A stretch of 64,000 nucleotides of DNA from Diadema setosum (lineage: Eukaryota > Echinodermata > Echinoidea > Diadematoida > Diadematidae): contig NC_092698.1 of assembly GCF_964275005.1 (NCBI RefSeq), positions 25,329,447-25,393,446 of the forward strand, read 5' to 3'. A program made the translations under genes and the position numbers. How positions within the stretch are numbered: position 1 is the stretch's first letter; each line of letters opens with the position of its first letter. Under the pieces are notes generated by a model, which made no database searches, had not been told where the DNA came from, and saw only the letters and a list, made by a program, of their open reading frames with translations. Shown piece by piece: positions 12,695-22,290 of this stretch.

Positions 12695-13310
12695 TGCCAT
12701 TTTAGAAACCGTTTTGGCTGTTTTGACAAAATCGTTAGATTGAAATGTGAAAATACGAATTACTGCTTTTCATCCGGAGTTCAATCTCCCGAATCACTTC
12801 ATGGTATATTATTTTTCACCACTTATAATATTATGATACACTTGAAATACTATTCATATGGGAAATTTCAGACTGTTGAGACAAATTTAGTTTGAATTTC
12901 TCAAAATCCTTGAGGATGCAATAGTCGAATCATTCAGATTCAGATTCTGCTGCACCCCGGAAATAGTGCAAAACCATCTCTCTCTCTCTCTCTCTCTTTC
13001 TTTCGATTTTCCATAATTTAAAATCGGAAATGCGCACATACAATGTGTATTGGCGGCCATCTTGGATATCTCAAAATCTTCAAGGGTGCAAACGCTGCAT
13101 CATCTAGGTTCAGATTCAGCTACCTCGAATAGGGCTAAACTTTTATTTCTTTTTTAATTTTTCACCATTCATAAGTAAATATGTAGGAATTTCAGATTTT
13201 GGCGGCCATCTTAATGTTTCACAGTCCTCAAGGATGAAAGAGTTGCATCATCCAGATTCGGATTCAGCACCATCGAAACAGGATAAAACCATGAAAAAAA
13301 TATCGGGCGG
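12695..13310. repeat. Degenerate tandem repeat, about 150-200 bp unit, three copies
   Basis: Recurring landmarks in order are a GGCGGCCATCTT-type motif (12696 degraded, 13052, 13202), TCTCAAAATC.TT.A.GG.TGCAA (12899, 13069, and degraded at 13217), and a TTCAGATTCAG-type motif before a cytosine-rich stop (12936, 13109, 13256). Each is followed by a GGGCTAAAC or GTGCAAAACCA-like tail. The units are strongly diverged. A (CT)n run at 12978-13000 sits in the first unit. Confidence 0.7.
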
Positions 13311-14195
13311 ACGATTAAACATGGTTAGGCCCAAAATCTGACTTGACACCCGCACTATATCGAGTGTGGTTTATAGTCATGATTAAAGCATGATGATATG
13401 ACTCGGTCAATGCAATGCAATGCAATTCAATTCATTTCAGTTCAGTTCAATTCATTTTATTTTCATGGTCTCTCTTCCACCTCCCTGGTTCTCATTAAGG
13501 GTTACAGTCGGTAATTTTGGCATGCATCATTGATGTGAATAGAATGATGTCATCGCAAATACCCAACATATACAATAGGTAGTACATGTACTGCGTTCGC
13601 TCTGAAATGGAGCAAAGTTAATTTATTGGTTGTTGATTATCTCATCGAGTAGGCCTAACAGTGCCATGATTTTTATTTGTACTAAATTGAGCAAGCAAGA
13701 GGTTTTACGAAAAAATAGCAAATGTTAAATGTGCTTTTTACGCACACAAAGTTAATGAACGACAAACTGCTGCCCGAATTTTCCTGTTAGCAGGTTAATC
13801 TGTTGGTTGGAGAAGAGTGCGGCTTTGATTCTGTGTTTGGTTCCTGTTAGATCCACACACACTTTTTTAGTCAACAGAATATAGAGAATTGATCCGTACG
13901 TGACTGTTGCAGGAGGAAATAAAACATTTTTACCTACACTTCCATCGGCCATCATTGATAAAGTAATGCGTATGTAAATACATTCCTTCCCCTCTGCTTA
14001 TGCAGCGTTTGAATAGAGCACAGTGCTGCATCAACACACCTGTTTCCCGGGGCGACATGGGGCCAAACATGAGTTAACATCGGAAGAACCTCCAAGAAGC
14101 AATAACAACGACAACAAAAATGTTGAACGATCTTCTAGCTGGTCCTGACGCGCGTTCGCGTGCAACCTTCCATCGGTTAGTCACGCACGCTGCCC
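13311..14195. other. Intergenic with retroposon-tail remnant
   Basis: No gene is seen. CAATGCAATGCAATTCAATTC-type repeats at 13412-13467 end in CATTTTATTTTCATGG, a decayed minus-strand copy of the tail described at 42340-42395. Confidence 0.5.
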
Positions 14196-14395
14196 AGCCT
14201 ATATATATATTGCCGACTGCCACTCAAGCAAAGTCGCCCAACACTGTTTGATCAGCTGCCTTGACCATCACTGCGCGTATAGTAAACATACCTGTACCTT
14301 CATCGTCCGCACTGCATAGCGGCGCTTGCGCGCGCGGACTTCGGAAATTGCGGGAAAGTAATCAGAGCACAAGGGATAATGTTCACTTCACTGTA
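14196..14395 (+). promoter_or_regulatory. Speculative TATA-type promoter in a CpG-rich segment
   Basis: A TATATATAT stretch near 14202-14211 is followed by a CpG-containing segment (GCGCTTGCGCGCGCGG near 14323). A possible splice donor GTAAGG lies near 14392. It could begin a non-coding first exon for the receptor exon 5.5 kb downstream. There is no homology support. Confidence 0.15.
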
Positions 14396-15211
14396 AGGTC
14401 ACTTTGAGGGAGCTCGACGAGGTTGATCAGGATACGTGAAGATTATCATCATCAAATTTTCTTTTTGATAGTACGTCTTCCGCTTTTAGCTGCATTAGTG
14501 TTTTAGTTGTCTTGTTGCATAGTGATGTTTTAAGTCACTTCCAAATTTAGAGGAAGGGGAAGGATGGCGAGATCTTGTCTTTCATTTCTTTCATTATTGT
14601 TGTTGTTGTTGTTTTTTTTTTTTTTTACCGAAGAGGAATCATGAAGATTGACAAGATTGCATCTTACATACACTACCAGATATACCGAGCTATCTATACC
14701 GCAGACAGCAAGTGAACCTCATCCCACTTGCCATTTGCGTGGCGCGTTAATCGGAAGAGTGTCCCCAGCGACTACAGCAGAAACGATAAATCATTTACTG
14801 AAATCTTGAAGTGGATGTGACGGCCTAAATTGGTATACTAGCCCCCATCAATGGGGATCGACAGGGATCCTATAACCAACGAAGAACTGGAGTAAGGATT
14901 GAGCAGGGAAGTAATGCAGCTCCTCCTGACATTGCTTTTGGTGGTGATGCGATCTTGAAAGTTCTTTCATATCCTCATCTGATTGATTGGAATTCTTCGC
15001 ATAGAAGACCTCCCGTCCTCATCCCAGTCAAGAGAGTGTGTGTTGATCACAACACCGAAGGGGTTTAGAAGAGCAAGATCACACGGAAACCGGGTCATCT
15101 CGTATCGCTCTCCAAGAATGAGATGTTAAGCTCCGGAAAAAAAAAAATGCTATGTTATTATCATAATTATTGTGATACATGACTGGGGCATTCAAAATGC
15201 TGTGAAACATA
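14396..15211. other. Intergenic, no gene seen
   Basis: Contains a (TTG)n and T-run at about 14595-14628. No coding or structured repeat signal. Confidence 0.6.
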
Positions 15212-15484
15212 GGGTGATGTTCGTTTTTCCCAAGGTTCGTTGGCCCGAAAATGAAATAATTATGGTTCGTTACTTCGAAAATGAAAAGATGGTGCGTACT
15301 AACGAACCGTGGGAATTACGAACCTTGTTTCATTTTCAGATTAACAAACCTTCCGAATAACGAACTTTTTCCCATTTTGGGGGTAAGGGACCTTGTTTCA
15401 TTTTCTGATTAACGAACCTTCGGAATAACGTACCTTATTTGATTTTCGCATTACAAGACCCTTCGGATTAACAAACCTGTAACC
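15212..15484 (+). mobile_element. GTTCG-family foldback element, copy B
   Basis: Opens with GGGTGATGTTCG and closes with the inverse of GGTTACAG before CCGAAACAAG. The left arm carries GGTTCGTTACTTCGAAAATG units and the right arm their complements. Flanks read GAAACATA (left) and GAAACAAG (right), an imperfect 8-bp target duplication with the first six bases identical. At 273 bp it is one of the shorter copies. Confidence 0.88.
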
Positions 15485-16148
15485 GAAACAAGGGGTGTAC
15501 ATCATGGCCAGAAAAAAAAAGAAGAAAAGTATTATGGTGTATTGTATGACATTATGTGTAATTCCTATATCGTGCCGCTGTGAACAGCTTGTTGCGGAGT
15601 CAAAACCTCAAACGTGAGCTGCCCCGAGAGAGAAGGGGGGGGGGGGAGTCAGTTCCTTGTCAATGTGAGTAGATATTAAAGAATTATTCAATGGCTTTTG
15701 AGAAACTCCGATAATAAAGGTGTGCCGATTCACGTAATTTTCGCCATCATGATGAAGAAACGTTTATCATATGGTAAGAGAGTGATATAAGACTTGGATT
15801 GCACTGTAAACCAAGGGTTTGGCTTTTCACATCAAATGTTCGCTCTTCAGATGTGTGCAATCTCTTCATGAAAAGTAAAGACAAAAACAACGCAACACAA
15901 CACATTAACAACACTTGGAAACTACCCCGAAATAGATTGCAATGGCAAGTTTCATTTAAACAGTTCCTTAATTTAAGTGACGTCGCATTATGATATATGA
16001 TTATGCTATATATTCATATTCATGATCTACATGGATATTTCTCTAGTAGATAGATAGATAGATATTACAATCATCTTTTAATGAATATCACACTGAAAAG
16101 CAGAATGTGAAGCTAACCTGCGTAAATTATGTATACTAGCAGGAGGTA

Positions 16149-16200
16149 ATGAATTCAATTCAATTCAAACTTTATTTTCATTTTTTTCAACAGAATGTAC
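16149..16200 (-). mobile_element. Retroposon 3' tail, minus strand
   Basis: On the minus strand the sequence reads GAAAATAAAGTTTGAATTG followed by TTGAA repeats, matching the plus-strand tail near 42353-42390. An AATAAA signal plus a pentameric (TTGAA)n tail marks a non-LTR or SINE-like 3' end. The body upstream is not recognised. Confidence 0.5.
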
Positions 16201-16334
16201 CAAAAAAAAATGTGAAATTTGAAATACATTTTGTCGAATGTATACACAGACAGCCAGAAATAACATGTTCATATCTATATGATCAGTACAAAAGAGCCCT
16301 GTTAATGGGCGTGGGTGTTAATGGGAAAAGAGAG

Positions 16335-16337
<3 letters not shown>

Positions 16338-16379
<42 letters not shown>

Positions 16380-16380
16380 G
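16338..16380. repeat. (GA)n microsatellite
   Basis: About 20 GA units followed by a G-run. Confidence 0.95.
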
Positions 16381-16946
16381 GGGGGCCAAACTGAAATTTT
16401 ACAGTTTAACTAAATCGCAGTATAGGAACCCGCTGGTTCCTGTGCAAAATACATGAGGAATTAGAGTATCTCGTAGGTGACGGATTAAAAACGTGGCTTA
16501 TGGCTTGCGTATAGACTGTAAAAAATTGTGATATTGTATATGGCCGTTGGGAAGGATTGTAAATGAAACGAACCCAGAATCATTTTCATTCGGCTTCCCT
16601 TTCGTAGAGTGTTCCGATCAGGGGACGTTATTTCGTTCTTATGCAGGTGGGTGTAACGTCCATTAAGACTAGGTGATGATGATGATGATAATGATGATGA
16701 TGATGATAATGAAACATCATTTATATATCGCCATTCATCCGTAGAAACATTAAAAGACGCCCGGCTCCCACAATGTGTAACACATCATTGACAAAGTTGC
16801 TGGAAAAGATAGGTCTTCAGTTCAGATTTGAAGGTATCGAAGATGTTGCAATTCCGAAGCGGGATCGGTAGATAAAATAAAGAGATGTTATATCAGTTAA
16901 ATACGTTAACTCTTTGTTGCAAAAAAGTGCATTGACAGCAATATTT

Positions 16947-16979
<33 letters not shown>

Positions 16980-17216
16980 AATTCTGGAAGAGAAAGAGAA
17001 GTAGAGAAGGAGGGAGATCACGTGCTCTTATCACGAAGCACCTTTTCTTATAAGTTGAGACCTCACTTGATACGGACAGCACTAAACAATGCACCCGTAT
17101 GAACCAAACAATGCTTTCACTCTTCTCTTTCATTTTAAGCAGGGCTTTTGCAAACTACGTCATCTGAAAGATGTTGCGCATGAAACATGACACTATGCAG
17201 TGACACGAACTTCTGG

Positions 17217-17460
17217 CTCATGGACCGTATAGCTCGTGGGCCGTAGTTGATGTCGAGCTCGTGGGCTGTAGACTCGTGAAATTTATTCCTCGTGAGATGT
17301 ATAGCTCGTGCACGGGTTGTATAATCCGTGGGCTGTATGACTAGTGGGTGTCGAGCTCAAGATGTCCACCCATACATAGTGATTACCTTATAGGGTCATC
17401 CCATCATTCCGTCGCCCACGAGTCATACAGCCCATGAGCTTGGCACTGGGCAAATAAGGT
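17217..17460. mobile_element. CTCGTGGGC foldback family, copy 1, left part
   Basis: Built from repeated units such as AGCTCGTGGGCTGTA, GACTCGTGAAAT and GTCGAGCTC. The later part (17410-17450) carries their complements (CCCACGAGTCATACAGCCCA). The element is interrupted by the SINE at 17463-17707 and seems to resume at 17708-17760. A second copy lies at 45262-45546. Confidence 0.75.
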
Positions 17461-17462
17461 TC

Positions 17463-17707
17463 ATGATAATAATAATAAGGTCTTATTTACCCAGGGTAGC
17501 CTCTTCAGTGTTGCTACTGCTCTACCAGAGGGCCCTACTATTATTATTACCCTAGCGTTGCCAGGTACCCATTTATACACCTGGGTCGAGAGGGACACAG
17601 TGGGTAAAAAACATCTTGTCCAAGGACGTAAGCACTGGGCGGGATTCGAACTCGGGTCCTCCGATCGGGAGTCGGGAGTCTTATCCACTATGCCACAGCG
17701 CCCCCAC
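17463..17707 (-). mobile_element. tRNA-derived SINE, minus strand
   Basis: Read on the minus strand, it starts with a tRNA-like head (17630-17707). The head has an A box TGGCATAGTGGATAAG and a B-box-like GAGTTCGAATCCCG at tRNA spacing. A middle domain follows, with ATAAATGGGTACCTGGC and GGGCCCTCTGGTAGAG. It ends in a (TTA)n tail at 17465-17478. A 136-codon open frame across it is an artefact of the SINE. The head has diverged from a functional tRNA fold and runs into the SINE body, so it is not a tRNA gene. Confidence 0.88.
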
Positions 17708-17765
17708 GCTGTCCAACAGTAGGCAAACAAGGCCCACGAGTCCAGCACTGGGCAAAAAGTGCTCC
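17708..17765. mobile_element. CTCGTGGGC foldback family, copy 1, right fragment
   Basis: Contains AGTAGGCAAACAAGGCCCACGAG-type sequence, the same phrase seen at 45368-45400 in copy 2 and partly at 17448-17458 before the SINE. This suggests the SINE inserted into an existing element. Confidence 0.6.
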
Positions 17766-19201
17766 TTAATAGAGCTGGCCAAAACCATCTTAAGAAGGCG
17801 CCAGTCATGCATTGCTCTTTATAGCCAACAGGCTGCAAGACCCTCTCGCTAAAATGTTTTATCTGGCTCACCGGTATGCACTCACATCATGAAGTTCCTG
17901 TGTATGTTGTAAAGAGGTTTTCTTTAGTCCCACTTTCAGTTCTAGTTGTGACCTGTCCGATTTAATTGCATTTCTAAACCTTACCATAGTTGTCTACGCC
18001 CTATCACCAAAATAAAACATTTTCCTATTACGTTTTTCTTCAGGCAATTCAGCGCGCAAAACCCCTTTTGCTATTAAAACAACAGATACCCCTCTCATGT
18101 GTAGATTGAAATTGTATTCCAGTATTTGCTGTTTTGCTTATATTTATCTGTAATTCCATGCTGTGACGCTCTTCTCTTCTTCTTCTTCTTCTTTTTTTTT
18201 TTTTTTAGTAAAATAGATGAAATACGTTTAAAAGGGTTTGCGCGTCAGATGGTAATCATACGGTCCCGATTGCCTATGAAGCTCACGTGGCGTGTTTAGT
18301 GTGCATGAACGGATGTTCCGTATCTCTTACCGGTGGGAAACGCCCACACATCAAGGTAAACGGGAAAACTAAAATATTGAACTTTCGCTTCGAGTCATCG
18401 CCAAGCATTCGTCCTGTTGTTGCCTGAGTTTTTCATTATTTTTGCCTTCGGGCGCAGAGTAAATATTGCATTTCTGGCACCTTTGTGCTCACTAACGCCT
18501 GGATGAATCCGATAATTATTATTTTTTCTACATTAGCCAAATAACACCGAACCCGCCGTTCCGACAACATTGAATATACATAAGCCCAAAATCAATAGCC
18601 ATTTCGTCGGATAAAGAAAACGGTCGACATGACGTGGTTGGTTTTTACAGCGTACTAAACCAATTGAAAGCAGTCACACAGATGAAATGGAACGTTATAG
18701 AGAACTCCATATATTTCTTGAAATAGATTATAAATAAGGTTTATTATAGGCCTGTTACACAGTCTCTATTCAAGTAACATGTTTGAAATTGATAATTAGA
18801 CCCCTTCTTAATGAAAGATCTCTTTTACTGTAGCAACATTCTAATCTCAGTCAGGAGAGGGACACCTCAGAAAAAGAAAAGAAAAAGAAATAAAACACCT
18901 CTCACAAAATACGGCACGTGTAATGTCCCTTCTTGGAAAATGCCTACGTAGCAACGTAATATCCGTCTAGCTTTGAAAGTTTCCTCATGTATATGTTGCT
19001 TACTAAAATTGATTTTGTGTACAACAATGTACCTACACTTTGTGAGCTTTTGTGTAAATTGAAAGTGAAAATAAAAAAGCACTGAATTGAATTAGATAAA
19101 TAACACAACTCAGCAATGCTTTGCACATACCCTATAAGAATATAGGTTTACTATCAACAAATGTACAAGCAAATGTTTGATCTTTTTGTTTGTTCGTGTG
19201 T
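17766..19201. other. Intergenic or intron, no gene seen
   Basis: AT-rich with (TTC)n and T-run at 18174-18206. A decayed AATAAA plus GAATTGAATTAG tail lies at 19067-19097. It may be intronic if the receptor gene has an upstream exon. Confidence 0.5.
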
Positions 19202-19268
19202 ATGTGTGTGTGTGTGTGTGTCTGTATGTGTATAATATACACATACAGACACACACACACACACACAT
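19202..19268. repeat. Perfect palindrome in TG/CA repeat (33-bp arms)
   Basis: (TG)n followed by CTGTATGTGTATA at 19202-19234 is mirrored exactly as its reverse complement at 19236-19268 around a single A at 19235. The non-repeat interior is also perfectly complementary, so this is not just two opposed microsatellites. Confidence 0.95.
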
Positions 19269-19348
19269 TGGATGTTCATTTTTGTTAGCATTATCATTTA
19301 ACACATATTTATGTGTTAAATGATAATGCTAACAAAAATGAACATCCA
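19269..19348. repeat. Perfect hairpin, 38-bp arms, 4-base loop
   Basis: The arm at 19269-19306 starts TGGATGTTCATTTTTG and ends TTTAACACAT. It is exactly reverse-complementary to 19311-19348, with loop ATTT. It abuts the preceding palindrome with no gap. As RNA it would be an 80-nt perfect hairpin, longer and more perfect than typical pre-miRNA. Function is unknown. Confidence 0.97.
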
Positions 19349-19448
19349 GAGTTCACGGGCAAACGGGGTGAAATGCCATTCGTAGTAAAGACCTGCACGA
19401 ACAGCAAAATTTAGGTTGAGATAGCAAAACCTTTTTTTAAAGGTCGAT

Positions 19449-19475
19449 TCACACACACACACACACACACACACA
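19449..19475. repeat. (CA)n microsatellite
   Basis: About 13 CA units upstream of the receptor exon. Confidence 0.9.
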
Positions 19476-19867
19476 AGAAAACTACAGTGAGATCGCGGAT
19501 GACATTAAAGCTGCAGTCAAAAGGGTAAAGTACCAGATGTGAATGAATAATGATAATGAAAACATATTTTACGACATTGCACCAGTGATGAGGAAGGAAC
19601 AACAAGAGTAAGATGTCAGCAATTACCAGAGGGAGTATGTGACGTAAGACAGCCAATAAGTCTCTTCTTTCATAAACATTTTTTTTTATTAGACGCTATC
19701 TCATCGCGCCCTGCGTTCCACACTTGAGCATCTCTCCACACACAATTCAGACTTGCTAATAATGTGACAGTCAAGATCACATTTTAGCAAACATCTGCTC
19801 ATGTTGAGATCAAAGCTAAGGATTGTAGTCATGCTTTTCAGTACCACTGATATAATTAATGAGGTGT

Positions 19868-19893
19868 ACTCTCTTTTCCGTTTTTCGTCACAG
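19868..19893 (+). promoter_or_regulatory. Predicted 3' splice site before the GPCR coding exon
   Basis: A pyrimidine-rich tract ends in CACAG, with the AG at 19892-19893. A possible branch-point sequence (CTGAT, near 19848) lies about 45 bases upstream. If used, the exon opens at 19894 with 25 bases of 5' UTR before the Kozak ATG, and at least one upstream exon exists. This is inferred from sequence only; an unspliced transcript is the alternative. Confidence 0.5.
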
Positions 19894-19918
19894 GACCACC
19901 ACTGCCAGCTCTACCACC

Positions 19919-21019
19919 ATGGAGTCGTTTAGCTCCTCCAGCTTCTCATGGACCATCAATGAAACAATGTCGTGCGAGGCTGACTGGAGCTTGCACAAGA
20001 TTTGGGGACCTTTCTTCCTCATCCTCGTGGCCATCTTCGGTTTCATGGCAAACCTGAGCCTCGTGGTCATCGTTCTGCGTTACAAGCATCTCCAGATGCC
20101 CCCAAACATCCTAGTGCTGAACCTGGCCATCGGGGACATGGTCTACCTCCTCGTCTCCACGCCTTTTCACGCCGAGCACGAGATCCACGCCTGCTGGCAG
20201 TTCGGTCTCGTGGTGTGCAAGCTCAGCAACAGCATGCAGGTGCTGTCGCAGGGCGTGTGCGTCTATTCCCTGATGGCGGGCAGTATCGAGCGGTACTGCG
20301 CCATCGCGCGTCCGGTCCGTGACAACAGCAACGTTTCTGCCCACCTCAAGACGTCTCTGGTGGTCGTCCTCATTTGGGTAGTGTCGTTGGCCTTGTCCAT
20401 CCCCATCTTGAAGATAGCCAATATGCCACTGGAGTCCACGTGCGTTTACCTGCCGCATGCCACCCAGACGGCGGTGATTCATGAGACATTCAGATTCGCT
20501 GTCATGTACGTCATCCCTCTCTTCATCATCGCATTCTCCTATGCCAAGATGTCGCGAACACTCATCCTGAGTACATCCCGTTTCTCCGGGGAACGCCAGC
20601 CGGGTGCCGCCCAGCAGCTCAACACGCGACGACGGATAGCCATCATGTTGCTCACTATTGCGGTCTTCTTCGGCATCTCATGGCTGCCTTACTTCACCTA
20701 CTCCCTGTGGTTCCAGTATTCTTTCGACTACCGACTAGACATGCACATCAAAGTGGCCCACGTGTTCCGGCAAGTCCGCTTCATCCTTGCCTTCCTGAAC
20801 ACCTGCTTTAACCCTGTCGTTGTCTACCTGCTCAGCACGAGCTACAGACGAGCGCTGGTCCACACCCTTCGGTGTCGCCCATCCTGCGAGCTTGGACGGG
20901 ACGCCGTGAGGAGCACGTACTCTGCCTACAAGAACAGTGTGGTGACGGCCAAAAAGAGGGTTAACAATCAGAACAGCGGATGCTACGAAAGCACGGACAT
21001 GACCGTCCTCAGTTCGTGA
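19919..21019 (+). CDS. Class A GPCR, bombesin/endothelin-type neuropeptide receptor-like
   Basis: A 366-residue seven-transmembrane receptor expected to act at the plasma membrane and signal through G proteins. The helices lie near residues 29-52, 62-83, 99-127, 145-165, 192-215, 238-262 and 283-306. Landmarks seen are N45 (TM1), NLAxxD with D73 (TM2), a C100-C175 disulfide pair, ERY at 124-126 replacing DRY, W153 (TM4), P200 and Y208 (TM5), SWLP at 254-257 (TM6) and NPVVVY at 298-303 (TM7). C319 and C323 are likely palmitoylation sites, and N14-E-T is an N-glycosylation site. The NPxxxY spacing matches the NPFALY of bombesin, endothelin and GPR37-type receptors, as does the helix-3 pattern FG..CKL...Q..S.GV. 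The ligand is unknown. The start is the ATG at 19919 in a near-ideal Kozak context (ACCACCATGG). An in-frame ATG at 19859 has a poor context and lies before the likely splice acceptor. The segment is visibly richer in GC than its flanks. The family call is near certain; the subfamily is about even odds. Confidence 0.96.
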   Translation: MESFSSSSFSWTINETMSCEADWSLHKIWGPFFLILVAIFGFMANLSLVVIVLRYKHLQMPPNILVLNLAIGDMVYLLVSTPFHAEHEIHACWQFGLVVCKLSNSMQVLSQGVCVYSLMAGSIERYCAIARPVRDNSNVSAHLKTSLVVVLIWVVSLALSIPILKIANMPLESTCVYLPHATQTAVIHETFRFAVMYVIPLFIIAFSYAKMSRTLILSTSRFSGERQPGAAQQLNTRRRIAIMLLTIAVFFGISWLPYFTYSLWFQYSFDYRLDMHIKVAHVFRQVRFILAFLNTCFNPVVVYLLSTSYRRALVHTLRCRPSCELGRDAVRSTYSAYKNSVVTAKKRVNNQNSGCYESTDMTVLSS

Positions 21020-21873
21020 CTAGCCCAGATAGGTCAGTGCTGTACCAGCATCGATTCTTCTTGCGAAGATACTAACGAGCAAAGCACAGAACAGCAGCAG
21101 CTACAGCAGGATGAAGCGAGCCCATCCTAGACTCCGATGTATTAAAGCTCACAATGAGGACATGCTTACTGCTTGACAGTACCCATAATGGTGTGGTGAG
21201 CTTTTGATCATGGTGTCCTTGTCCTGTATGCTTCATCAAGGGACTGATGTCTGCGTTTGGATTTAGAGACTCACAGTTACTGAACATCTCGACGTCTCGA
21301 TAAGAACTGGAGTTAGTGTAAATAGCATTGCATCGTGCATCAGAATTGTGAGTCATGCCCATCTAATGTCAATCTGATTTTACCAGGCCACTTAAAATTG
21401 AGGTGGGAAATATTGCACGAATCGAAAACTAGTTCTGCACACTCTAAAAAAGATGCAGTTCGTTTTCCGATAACTCCACAAAAGGAAAGTAAATTCTAAC
21501 ATTCTGTTTGATGATATACTGCCTCGCGGAGGCAGAAGAAGAAAGGACTGGCATTACGAAGAATTATGACCCGCACAAAGTTCTTCATGACTGTTTGGGA
21601 TGATGGTTCATCTCTCATTATGTAATTACTCTTCCCTAAATATGACAGCTGGAAGATAAGACAAAAAGAGTAACAGTAATTTTCTACTTGTTACAGTACA
21701 TGAAAGCGGTAGTCTATACTCCCAGACTTAGTACATCCTCACAAAATGTCATTCGCAATGCATGCATGGATGTGAGTCGCATAGGATGTGTTGAGCCTTA
21801 CTGAACATACCAAAGCAATGTTTCATATCGACTGAAAGAATAATCAGAGACTAGTTTAAAGGAAGTCCAATCG

Positions 21874-21874
<1 letters not shown>

Positions 21875-21905
<31 letters not shown>

Positions 21906-21923
21906 TTCATTTATTTATTTATT
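21875..21923 (+). repeat. (ATTT)n microsatellite, AU-rich element if transcribed
   Basis: About twelve ATTT units with one C interruption. It lies about 860 bases after the GPCR stop codon, before the first AATAAA. As RNA it would give overlapping AUUUA pentamers, the core of mRNA-destabilising AU-rich elements. Confidence 0.85.
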
Positions 21924-22136
21924 AATGCATGTCTTCACTACAAACCGCTAACTAGATCAGGTTGTGGCAAAGGTGAATGGAATCCATCGGAATTGTTTTC
22001 GCCTGCAATAACTTACATTATTGATATGTTATTGTGTGGCAAAAATCAGATTGCAACTATTGATCTACCTGTTTATCATTAAATCAGTATGTCAGAGGGA
22101 TCAGCACAGTTGAATTAATTAGAAATACACCAAACA

Positions 22137-22264
22137 AATAAAATACACCCAAAAAAAAAAATCAGAGTGCCGCATGAAACATTGTTTTGATTTCAGGCGA
22201 ATCATGCCCCAGTGCAATATAATTTAAAGCCTTTCTCCCATTTTTTTAAAGTGTGTAAAATAAA
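22137..22264 (+). terminator. Candidate polyadenylation signals
   Basis: AATAAA occurs at 22137-22142, directly before a genomic A-run, and at 22259-22264. Either could end the GPCR transcript. The A-run makes the first prone to internal priming artefacts in cDNA. Confidence 0.35.
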
Positions 22265-22290
22265 TTAATTGATGAACTCATTGATGCACA

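Larger units (their letters stand above)
15485..17216. other. Intergenic with simple repeats and a retroposon tail
   Basis: No gene is seen. Holds (TAGA)n at 16048-16065, a minus-strand retroposon tail at 16149-16200, (GA)n at 16338-16380, a (GAT)n array at 16673-16711 and (CT)n at 16948-16977. Confidence 0.6.
21020..22290 (+). other. Putative 3' UTR of the GPCR gene
   Basis: The stretch after the stop codon has no coding capacity. It holds the ATTT repeat at 21875-21923 and AATAAA hexamers at 22137-22142 and 22259-22264. The second hexamer is followed by a T/G-containing stretch near 22300, so cleavage could fall around 22280. The extent is an inference; RNA data would settle it. Confidence 0.4.

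Noticed and set aside
17630..17707. tRNA gene on the minus strand
   Set aside because: A and B boxes are present, but the sequence continues into a SINE body and tail and the tRNA-like fold is degraded.
17461..17871. 136-codon open frame on the minus strand
   Set aside because: It reads through the tRNA-derived SINE and foldback sequence. The frame is a by-product of the repeat.
19269..19348. microRNA precursor
   Set aside because: The arms are perfectly complementary over 38 bases without bulges and abut another palindrome. This fits a recent inverted duplication better than a miRNA, though small-RNA data could change that.
20002..20482. Other open frames inside the receptor exon on both strands
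   Set aside because: They are shadows of the GC-rich receptor coding sequence in other frames.
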